Source: Frankiales bacterium (GTDB lineage: Bacteria > Actinomycetota > Actinomycetes > Mycobacteriales > SCTD01). Taken from it: a DNA stretch of 5,969 nucleotides. Shown here one piece after another: positions 1 to 5,133 of the stretch. The stretch lies in NCBI GenBank assembly GCA_025965735.1, contig JAOPWK010000006.1, positions 1 to 5,969 on the forward strand, in the 5' to 3' direction. The number at the start of each line of letters is the position of its first letter. The stretch's first letter is position 1. Under the pieces are notes generated by a model, which saw only the letters and a list, made by a program, of their open reading frames with translations, was not told the DNA's origin and did no database searches. Both the position numbers and the translations under genes were made by a program.

Positions 1-1
1 C

Positions 2-529
2 GGCGTGGCCGCGCTGTCGGCCGTCGCGCTGGCGTGCGCGGGCCTGATGCTGCCGGGGCTGCTCGGCGGCGGCGAGCGGGTGGACCGGGTGGCCGTCTCG
101 CCGGCCGACCCGCGCTTCCCGGAGGCCACCTCGGCCGTCGCGACGCTGGCGGAGCTCAACGGCGGCGAGGTGGTCACCTTCTTCAAGGGCATCAGCTGGT
201 GCACGGCCAGCGTCCGCGCCGCGCAGAACCAGTCGTGCGGGGGTTTCGTCGGCAAAGGGCGGGTCGGCGCCTTCGCCTACACGACCGTGCCGGGTCAGGC
301 GTCGGTGCGCGTGGACGACGACGAGGTCATGGCCGGCGTCCTCGGCACCGACGTGGTTCGGGTGGTCGTCCAGCTCGAGGACGGCTCGGAGGTCGAGGCG
401 TCGACCACCTCGCCCCAGGGCTTCCCGCGCCCGGTGTGGTGGGTGGCGGTGCCCTCGGGCGCGCGCGTGCAGGAAGCCACCGCGTACGACGCCGACGCGC
501 AGGCGGTCGCGACGATGGACGTCCGCTAG
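2..529 (+). CDS. Partial uncharacterised membrane-anchored or secreted protein (5' end outside window)
   Basis: The frame is open to the left edge, so the true start probably lies upstream; 175 codons are visible, ending in TAG at 527-529. The first visible ~20 residues are hydrophobic (Ala/Val/Leu/Gly-rich, ending LMLPGLLGGG) and look like a transmembrane helix or signal segment. The rest is hydrophilic and beta-rich, with a WC pair near residue 66 (counting from the GTG at 5) and a second Cys near residue 78 (QSCGG) that could form a disulfide outside the membrane. A WW-containing patch (PRPVWWVAVP) lies near residue 145. I do not recognise a family and assign no function. A GTG at 5-7 is a formal start, but it would fall inside the hydrophobic stretch, so it is unlikely to be the real one. 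The gene converges on pyrE, and the two stop codons overlap. Confidence 0.72.
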   Translation, partial: GVAALSAVALACAGLMLPGLLGGGERVDRVAVSPADPRFPEATSAVATLAELNGGEVVTFFKGISWCTASVRAAQNQSCGGFVGKGRVGAFAYTTVPGQASVRVDDDEVMAGVLGTDVVRVVVQLEDGSEVEASTTSPQGFPRPVWWVAVPSGARVQEATAYDADAQAVATMDVR

Positions 530-1068
530 GACAGCCCGAGGTCCTCGAGCGAGTAGGCGAAGCGGTAGGGCACGCCCTCGGCCTCGATCTTCTCGGCGGC
601 GCCGGTGGCCCGGTCGGCGATGACCGCGACGCCCACCGCCGTGGCGCCGGCCTCGCGCACCGCCTGCAGGGCGGTGAGCGGCGAGCCGCCGGTGGTGGAG
701 GTGTCCTCCAGGACGAGAACCCGGCGGCCGGCGATGTCCGGGCCCTCGACGCGGCGCTGCAGGCCGTGCGCCTTGGCCTCCTTGCGCACGACGAACGCGT
801 CCAGCTGCCGGCCCTGCGCGGCCGCGGCGTGCAGCATCGCCCCCGCGACGGGGTCGGCGCCCATGGTGAGGCCACCGACGGCGTCGTACTCCAGGTCGCT
901 GGTGAGCTCGAGCATCACCTGGCCGACGAGCGGGGCGGCCCGGCCGGACAGCGTGATGCGCCGCAGGTCGACGTAGTAGTCGGCCTCGCGGCCCGAGGAC
1001 AGCGTCACCTTCCCGTGCACGATGGCGAGCTCACGGACGAGGGACAGCAGGGCATCGCGGTCGGTCAT
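526..1068 (-). CDS. pyrE: Orotate phosphoribosyltransferase
   Basis: Cytosolic enzyme that joins orotate to PRPP to make orotidine 5'-monophosphate and pyrophosphate, the fifth step of de novo pyrimidine synthesis. The protein has 180 residues, a normal to slightly short length for a bacterial OPRT. Visible hallmarks are the substrate-side segment SSGREADYYVDLRR (about 24-37), GLTMGADPVAGA (66-77), the flexible catalytic loop VRKEAKAHG (94-102, with lysines and His101), and the PRPP-binding loop LEDTSTTGGS (120-129), whose acidic pair is Glu121-Asp122. The ATG at 1066-1068 is chosen because it lies 5 bp after the stop of the upstream epimerase gene and gives the family N-terminus. An in-frame upstream extension would run through that gene. 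The only ribosome-site candidate is an AGGG overlapping the upstream stop at a short spacing, which suggests translational coupling. The TAG stop overlaps the stop of the convergent gene. Confidence 0.96.
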   Translation of the reverse strand: MTDRDALLSLVRELAIVHGKVTLSSGREADYYVDLRRITLSGRAAPLVGQVMLELTSDLEYDAVGGLTMGADPVAGAMLHAAAAQGRQLDAFVVRKEAKAHGLQRRVEGPDIAGRRVLVLEDTSTTGGSPLTALQAVREAGATAVGVAVIADRATGAAEKIEAEGVPYRFAYSLEDLGLS

Positions 1069-1073
1069 GGGCC

Positions 1074-2048
1074 CTATTGCAGCAGGGCGCGCTCCAGCTC
1101 CACGGGCAGCCCCGGCTCCATGCCCGGCCGGCCCTTCGGCACGCCTGCTTCCTGCACCCACGCCCAGGTGTCTGCGACCGTCTCCTCGACCGGCCGCACC
1201 ACCAGCCCGGCCGCCAGCGCCCTGCTCGTGTCGCCCTCGAAGACACCGGCGTCCTCGCCCGTCTCCGGGACCCAGCACGGGAGCTGCGTCCACGGCTGCA
1301 CGCCCGCCGCAGCGAGGTCCGCCTCGTCGACCCACACCAGCTCCGCGTCGCTGCCGGTCACCTCGACGCACGCCTCCAGCAGCTCCAGCGTCGTCGCATG
1401 CGCCGGCGCGCTGGTGATGTTGTACGGACCGGTCAGTCCCTGCTCCAGGGCGTCCAGCGAGAAGCGGGCGAGGTCGCGCACGTCGACGTACTGCAGGCCG
1501 CGCTCCGGGCGGCCGGGCGCCACGACGCGGCCGCCGCGGGCGATCCGGTCCAGCCACCAGGGCAGCCGCGCGACGTCCTCGTGCGGCCCGAGGATCAGGC
1601 CGGCACGCAGCAGCAGCACGTCCGGGAACGCGTGCAGCCAGGCCAGCTCGCCGCCGCGCTTGTCGGCGGCGTAGTCCGTCGCGTCCGCGTCGGGGTCGCC
1701 GTCCACCACCTGCGCGTCCTCGCCCCGACCTGCCTGCATGGAGACGTAGACACTGCGGCTGCTCACGTACGCGGCTCTCGTGACGCGCCCCTGCAGGACC
1801 TCCGCTGCCGTGCGCGCGACGCGAGGCGCCGTGGCCCAGGTGTCCAGCACGGCGTCCCACGTCCCGTCGCCGAGCGCCCGTGCGAGCTGCTCGCGATCCG
1901 TCCGGTCGCCGATCAGGTCGTGCGCGCCCTCCGGCAGCGCGCCGGTGACGCCGCGGTGCACGGCGTCGACCTGCCAGCCCCGGGCGAGCGCCTCCTCGAC
2001 GACCGCACGACCGACGAACCGCGTCCCGCCCAGCACCAGCAGCCTCAT
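1074..2048 (-). CDS. NAD-dependent epimerase/dehydratase family protein (atypical/extended SDR)
   Basis: A 324-residue Rossmann-fold protein. The N-terminus reads MRLLVLGGTRFVG, the glycine-rich dinucleotide-binding motif of atypical SDRs of the epimerase/isoflavone-reductase-like type. GDRTD (about 47-51) and WDAVLDT (64-70) fit the following strands. AAYVSSRSVY (92-101) is the strand with the usual active-site Ser region, and YAADK (126-130) provides the Tyr-x3-Lys pair. LLLRAGLILGPHE (145-157) and QYVDVRDLARF (186-196) are typical of the substrate-binding half of sugar-nucleotide epimerase relatives. The substrate cannot be read from sequence; many close actinobacterial relatives are annotated only as epimerase or reductase. 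The ATG start at 2046-2048 is preceded by an AGGGT about 7 bp upstream. The gene lies 47 bp after the dehydrogenase and 5 bp before pyrE on the same strand, so it is probably in one transcript with them. A catalytic role is inferred, not shown. Confidence 0.9.
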   Translation of the reverse strand: MRLLVLGGTRFVGRAVVEEALARGWQVDAVHRGVTGALPEGAHDLIGDRTDREQLARALGDGTWDAVLDTWATAPRVARTAAEVLQGRVTRAAYVSSRSVYVSMQAGRGEDAQVVDGDPDADATDYAADKRGGELAWLHAFPDVLLLRAGLILGPHEDVARLPWWLDRIARGGRVVAPGRPERGLQYVDVRDLARFSLDALEQGLTGPYNITSAPAHATTLELLEACVEVTGSDAELVWVDEADLAAAGVQPWTQLPCWVPETGEDAGVFEGDTSRALAAGLVVRPVEETVADTWAWVQEAGVPKGRPGMEPGLPVELERALLQ

Positions 2049-2095
2049 GCCGGTGACCCTGCTCCGTCAGGCCCGGCGAGGTCCAGTGCGTTCGC

Positions 2096-2872
2096 TCAGG
2101 GCTTGCGGCCCGGGAAGCGGGTCTGCAGGCCGCGCAGGACGGTGCGCTGCACGCTCGGCGGGATGACGCGGGTGGCGCCGACGATCGCCTTGTACTGCGC
2201 GCCCGGCACGCTCAGCGACCTCCCCTTGTCCAGGTCGGACAGCGCGGTGGCGACGACCTGCTCGGCGTCCAGCCACATGCGCTCGGGGATCCCGCTGATG
2301 TCCATGTCGGCGCGGCTGTGAAACTCCGTGCGGGTGAAGCCGGGGCACAGCGCGAGCACCTTCACGCCGCGCTCGGCGTACTGCAGGTGCAGCGACTCGC
2401 TGAAGTTCGTCACGTAGGCCTTGCTCGCGCTGTAGGTCACGGCACGGGCGCCCGGCGCGAACCCCGCGACGCTGCTGACGTTGACGACGGCGCCGCTCGC
2501 GCGGGCGACCATCGACGGCAGCGCCGCGTGCGTCAGCCGCATCACCGCGCGGACGTTGACCCGCAGCATGTGCTCCTCGTGGTCGAGGTCGACCTCGTGG
2601 AACTCCCCCTTGGTGCCGAGCCCCGCGTTGTTGACCAGCACGTCGATGCCCTGCGCGCAGCGGGCCTCCACCTGCGCGCACCCGGCGTCGTCCGCCAGGT
2701 CGGCCGGCAGCACCTCGACCTGCACGCCGTACGACCGCAGCTGCTGCGCCGCGCTCTCCAGCCGGTCGGCGCTGCGGGCCACGAGCACGAGGTCGTGCCC
2801 GCGTCCGGCGAGCTGGCGGGCGAAGGCGGCGCCGATGCCGGCGGTCGCGCCGGTGACGAGTGCGGTGGTCAT
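2096..2872 (-). CDS. Classical short-chain dehydrogenase/reductase (SDR family, DltE/COG0300-like)
   Basis: A 258-residue cytosolic NAD(P)H-dependent oxidoreductase. All core SDR motifs are present: the cofactor motif TGATAGIG (7-14), a probable cofactor-selecting Arg in VARSADRL (31-38), LPADLAD (55-61), NNAG (81-84), structural Asn106 in RVNV, catalytic Ser134 in NVSS, Tyr147 and Lys151 in YSASK, and LCPGFTRT (175-182). The Ser-Tyr spacing of 13 is normal. The overall pattern matches the DltE/YqjQ-like group, whose physiological substrates are mostly unknown. The ATG at 2870-2872 is chosen because the glycine-rich strand begins immediately after it, as usual for this family. The frame stays open upstream, but only as the antisense of the lipoprotein gene. 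No Shine-Dalgarno sequence precedes the ATG, and a TAnnnT box sits 7 bp before it, so the transcript may be leaderless. It is the first gene of the minus-strand group leading to pyrE. Confidence 0.94.
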   Translation of the reverse strand: MTTALVTGATAGIGAAFARQLAGRGHDLVLVARSADRLESAAQQLRSYGVQVEVLPADLADDAGCAQVEARCAQGIDVLVNNAGLGTKGEFHEVDLDHEEHMLRVNVRAVMRLTHAALPSMVARASGAVVNVSSVAGFAPGARAVTYSASKAYVTNFSESLHLQYAERGVKVLALCPGFTRTEFHSRADMDISGIPERMWLDAEQVVATALSDLDKGRSLSVPGAQYKAIVGATRVIPPSVQRTVLRGLQTRFPGRKP

Positions 2873-2879
2873 GGCGCGG

Positions 2880-2885
2880 AGGCTA
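2880..2885 (-). promoter_or_regulatory. Candidate -10 box for the SDR-epimerase-pyrE transcript
   Basis: Read on the minus strand this is TAGCCT, fitting TAnnnT, with its last base 7 bp before the A of the dehydrogenase ATG. That spacing would start the RNA at the ATG, giving a leaderless message, which agrees with the missing ribosome-binding site. No good -35 hexamer is visible at 16-18 bp, so this is a weak call made on spacing alone. Confidence 0.3.
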
Positions 2886-2889
2886 GCCA

Positions 2890-2917
2890 GGGAACCGTCG
2901 CGTCTCCGCGGGGGTCC
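2890..2917 (+). promoter_or_regulatory. Weak ECF-sigma-like promoter candidate for the lipoprotein gene
   Basis: GGGAACC at 2890-2896 resembles the AAC-containing -35 element recognised by many ECF sigma factors, and GTCC at 2914-2917 could serve as the -10 element at 17 bp spacing. RNA would then start close to the proposed GTG at 2925. Such -10 elements are poorly defined and the region is GC-rich, so chance is a real explanation. Confidence 0.18.
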
Positions 2918-2924
2918 TACCGGC

Positions 2925-3691
2925 GTGCGCCTCCTGCTGCTGCTGCCCCTGCTGCTCGCCGGCTGCGGCGCGCCGGAATCGGTGGCCACGCGCGAGGCGC
3001 TGCACACCGGCACCGGGACGGTGCTGCAGAGCCCGGAGCACGGGCCCGAGCTGTGCTTCGACGTCGCGCAGTCGCTCCCGCCGCAGTGCGGCGGCATCCC
3101 GCTGGTCGGCTGGGACTGGGCGGCCGTCGGGGGGGAGGACAGCGCGAACGGCACGACGTGGGGCGAGTACTCCCTCGTCGGTCGCTGGGACGGCACGTCG
3201 CTGACGGTGACAGAGGCGTCCGCTCCAGCGCCGCCGCGGGCCGGGGAGCAGGAGCCGATCCGCGCCGGCTGCGACGAGCCCTCCACCGGGGGCGTCGGCG
3301 GCATCGCGCAGGAGTACCTCGAGCGCACCATCAGCACCGCGCAGGCGGAGCGTGACTACGCCGGCGCCTGGATCGACGGCTCGACCCTGACGCTAGCGTT
3401 CACCGGCGACCTGGACCGGCACGAGGAGCGGGCGCGCACGACCTGGAGCGGACCGCTGTGCGTGGTGGAGCACGGCCGCAGCCTGGCGGAGCTGCAGCCA
3501 TCCAGGCGGAGGTGCTCGACCGCACTGGTCGAGAGCTCGGTCTGGACGTCCGCTCAGGAGGGGTGATGGAGGTCGAGAACCGCGTCAGGGTCGGCGCCTT
3601 CGCCGTCACCGAGGAGCAGCAGCGTGCGCTGGACGAGCGGTACGGCGAAGGCGTCGTGCTGGTGGAGCCGGGGCTGCGCGAGATCCGCTGA
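2925..3691 (+). pseudogene. Frameshifted actinobacterial lipoprotein of unknown function
   Basis: Starting at GTG 2925, the protein begins with one Arg, then a Leu-rich core and LLAGC, a lipobox with Cys14 as the lipidated residue, so it would be an exported, membrane-anchored lipoprotein. Further cysteines at 44, 55, 116 and 179 could form two disulfides. GGIPLVGWDW (56-65) and GTTWGEYSLVGRWDGTSLTVTE (76-97) mark a beta-rich domain that I recall from many uncharacterised actinobacterial lipoproteins. In this frame reading continues through GPLCVVEHGRSLAELQ (residue 191 at 3495-3497), turns into unrelated Arg/Ser-rich sequence and stops at 3566. The expected continuation (IQAEVLDRTGRELGL and then ALDERYGEGVVLVEPGLREIR) is in the -1 frame from 3500 to the TGA at 3689-3691. 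Restoring one G (CAGCC to CAGGCC) near 3498 joins both parts into 255 residues reading ELQAIQAEV. An ATG at 2871 is an alternative start, but it overlaps the divergent dehydrogenase start. The cause may be a real mutation or a sequencing error. Confidence 0.8.
3556..3568 (+). promoter_or_regulatory. Shine-Dalgarno and TGATG stop-start junction inside the broken lipoprotein gene
   Basis: AGGAGGGG at 3556-3563 runs directly into TGATG at 3564-3568. TGA ends the first, unshifted frame, and the overlapping ATG opens the second frame, which encodes 41 residues up to 3691. The site has the layout of a termination-reinitiation signal and could let ribosomes make the C-terminal fragment (MEVENRVRV onward) despite the frameshift. 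In the repaired gene the same bases simply encode Ser-Gly-Gly-Val-Met, so the match may be accidental. Confidence 0.35.
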
Positions 3692-3726
3692 AAGCCCCTG
3701 TGCACAAGGCTCTTTCGCGCCCAGAA

Positions 3727-3749
3727 CTGTCGGAGGTCGGTTCTAGGTT
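3727..3749 (+). promoter_or_regulatory. Candidate RecA-independent DNA-damage (PafBC/RecA-NDp-type) promoter
   Basis: CTGTCGGAG (3727-3735), exactly 8 bp, then TAGGTT (3744-3749). The mycobacterial RecA-independent damage promoter consensus is TTGTCRGTG-N8-TAnnnT; this site matches 7 of 9 upstream positions (mismatches at positions 1 and 8), with the exact spacing and a fitting -10 box. The -10 ends 6 bp before the A of the ATG at 3756, so the transcript would be leaderless; the only purine-rich ribosome-site candidate, GGAGG at 3732-3736, is too far away (19 bp) to serve that ATG. Regulation by DNA damage is inferred from the motif only. Confidence 0.45.
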
Positions 3750-3755
3750 CGTGTC

Positions 3756-5072
3756 ATGGCAGCAGCGGCTCTCGTCTCGGCGGTGGATGCCGTGGTGGGT
3801 GAGGACCTGTCGGTGCTGACCGTCGCTGAGCTGCAGGAGCGGTACGTCGAGCTGGCGCCGCAGGTGCAGCGGCTGACCGGGTTCGGCGCGACGGTGCTGG
3901 CCGAGCTGCAGTGCCGCACCGGCGGCTTGCTGCCGACCGACGACGGGAAGCCCCGCCCGCTGCCGGGTTGGGTGGCCGAGGCGTCCGGTGACAGCGCATC
4001 GGCGGCCGGGCGGATGCTGCGGGTGGCCGGCGCGTTGCAGGCGGGCCTGCCGCGGGTGGCGGCGTCGGTGCTGGACGGGACGGTGCCGTTCGTGCGGGCG
4101 GAGGTGCTGACCCGGCTGGTCGGCCGGATCCCGGCGCAGGCGCTGGCCGAGGCCGAACCCGGGCTGATCGAGGTCGCCCGGCGGATGGACCCCACGCAGC
4201 TCGCGGCCTGGGTGCGGCACCAGCTCGCGACGTGGGTCGAGCCGGTCCTGGACGAGCAGGAGAGGGACGCCTCCGCAGCCCGCTACCTCAAGACCCGCAG
4301 CCAGTCCGACGGCAGCGTGTGGGGCAGCTTCCTGCTCCCGGCCGGTGACGCCGAGACCGTCCTGAGCTGCCTGGAGCCGCTGGCCCGCCGGCAGGGCGAT
4401 CAGGACCAGCGGTCGGCGGCGCAGCGCCGGGCTGATGCGCTGACCGAGGTCTGCGAGCAGGTCCTGCGGCACGGGGAGCTGCCCGACGCCGGTGGCTTCC
4501 GGCCGCAGCTGAGCTACGTCCTGCCGGCGGACTGGGCCGCCCGCCGCGCCGGCAAGCACGACTGCGCCGACTGCCGGCGCTGCCCGGCCCACCAGCCGCC
4601 GACCTACGCCGACCTGGTGGCCGCAGCCGTCCCGCGCCCGCGCGACGCCTCGCGCGCGGTGCCTGCCGAGCACGCCTGCGCCGTCGCGGCGTGGACCGGC
4701 CCGCAGACCCGCGCCCGCATCGAGACGGTCCTGTGCGACGCCCGGATTACCCGGGTCCTGCTCAACGGAGTCGGCCAGGTGACCGGGATGGAGCAGGTCA
4801 CCGAGCACGTCACCAAGGCGCAGCGCCGCGCCCTCGCGGCCCGCGACCTCGGCTGCGCCGCGATGGGCTGCACGCGGCCGCCGGCGATGTGCGACGCGCA
4901 CCACCTGACCGCCCGCGCCGACGGAGGCGCGCACGCGCTGCACAACCTGGTCCTGCTCTGCCGCAGGCACCACGTCCTGTGGCACCTCGGGAAGATCGAC
5001 CTCCACGACCTGCACGTCCCCTGGCTGGCCGACCTCGCCAGCACTGGACCGCCGGGACGACCGCCACCCTGA
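3756..5072 (+). CDS. DUF222 and HNH endonuclease domain protein (13E12 repeat family)
   Basis: A 438-residue protein, of normal length for the actinobacterial DUF222-HNH family (the 13E12 repeat proteins of mycobacteria). The N-terminal helical DUF222 region spans roughly 15-340, with LTVAELQERY, LTGFGATVLAEL and a conserved-looking helix pair at 85-145. The C-terminal HNH domain is clear: GCTRPPAMCDAHHLTARADGG (371-391) and LHNLVLLCRRHH (395-406), giving metal-binding Cys372, Cys379 and Cys402, active-site His382/His383, Asn398 and His405/His406. All key residues are present, so it looks intact. Nuclease activity is expected from the domain, but the cellular role of this family is unknown. 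An unusual HDCADCRRCPAH cluster (268-279) could bind an additional metal. The ATG at 3756 is supported by the -10 box just upstream and implies a leaderless message. The C-terminus is proline-rich. The gene converges on clpB. Confidence 0.93.
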   Translation: MAAAALVSAVDAVVGEDLSVLTVAELQERYVELAPQVQRLTGFGATVLAELQCRTGGLLPTDDGKPRPLPGWVAEASGDSASAAGRMLRVAGALQAGLPRVAASVLDGTVPFVRAEVLTRLVGRIPAQALAEAEPGLIEVARRMDPTQLAAWVRHQLATWVEPVLDEQERDASAARYLKTRSQSDGSVWGSFLLPAGDAETVLSCLEPLARRQGDQDQRSAAQRRADALTEVCEQVLRHGELPDAGGFRPQLSYVLPADWAARRAGKHDCADCRRCPAHQPPTYADLVAAAVPRPRDASRAVPAEHACAVAAWTGPQTRARIETVLCDARITRVLLNGVGQVTGMEQVTEHVTKAQRRALAARDLGCAAMGCTRPPAMCDAHHLTARADGGAHALHNLVLLCRRHHVLWHLGKIDLHDLHVPWLADLASTGPPGRPPP

Positions 5073-5087
5073 CGTCGCGCCGAGAGC

Positions 5088-5124
5088 GGGCGGACCGGGC
5101 GACCTCGGCCGGCCTGGCCCGCCC
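5088..5124. terminator. GC-rich hairpin between convergent genes, likely bidirectional terminator
   Basis: GGGCGG (5088-5093) pairs with CCGCCC (5119-5124), and after one mismatch CCGGGC (5095-5100) pairs with GCCTGG (5112-5117), giving 12 pairs including one G-U and an 11-base loop. Read from the other strand, the mismatch and the wobble swap places, so both transcripts can fold similarly. It lies between the HNH stop (5072) and the clpB stop (5134). There is no U-tract, which is common for hairpins proposed as terminators in high-GC actinobacteria. Termination itself is inferred from position. Confidence 0.5.
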
Positions 5125-5133
5125 CACGGCCGG

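Noticed and set aside
34..1674. Long + strand open frame of 546 codons
   Set aside because: It is very Arg/Gly/Ala-rich and antisense to pyrE and the epimerase, and out of frame with the first gene. It is a typical open shadow frame in high-GC DNA with no family motifs.
1069..1860. Upstream in-frame extension of pyrE to 444 codons
   Set aside because: The extension lies wholly within the epimerase gene in another frame and is Arg/Gly-rich. OPRT family length and N-terminus fit the ATG at 1068.
1077..2321. Long + strand open frame of 414 codons antisense to the epimerase gene
   Set aside because: The composition is shadow-like (Arg/His/Gln/Ala-rich) with no motifs, while the opposite strand carries a clear Rossmann protein.
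2931..2957. CTG/CTC-rich run in the lipoprotein signal sequence, considered as a phase-variable repeat
   Set aside because: It is interrupted by CCC, and triplet changes would keep the frame, so it would not switch the gene. It is explained by the Leu-rich signal core.
2873..3337. Upstream in-frame extension of the dehydrogenase to 413 codons
   Set aside because: It is antisense to the lipoprotein gene, Ser/Pro-rich, and SDRs of this type begin directly with the cofactor-binding strand.
3699..3707. TGTGCACAA, which on the minus strand reads TTGTGCACA and resembles a DnaA box
   Set aside because: It is a single isolated 8-of-9 match to the actinobacterial box with no cluster, AT-rich region or dnaA/dnaN context, so most likely chance.
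3691..3715. AAAGCC...GGCTCTTT imperfect inverted repeat after the lipoprotein gene, considered as a terminator
   Set aside because: The stem is only four continuous pairs or needs a two-base bulge, and the T-run is three bases. Too weak to annotate.
3723..3744. AGAAC...GTTCT inverted repeat, considered as a LexA (SOS) box
   Set aside because: The 12-bp spacer and missing flanks do not fit the actinobacterial SOS box (GAAC-N4-GTTC). The PafBC-type reading explains the region better.
3606..5015. Minus-strand open frame of 469 codons opposite the HNH gene
   Set aside because: It is a shadow of the HNH gene rich in Arg, Gln, Gly and His, without recognisable domains.
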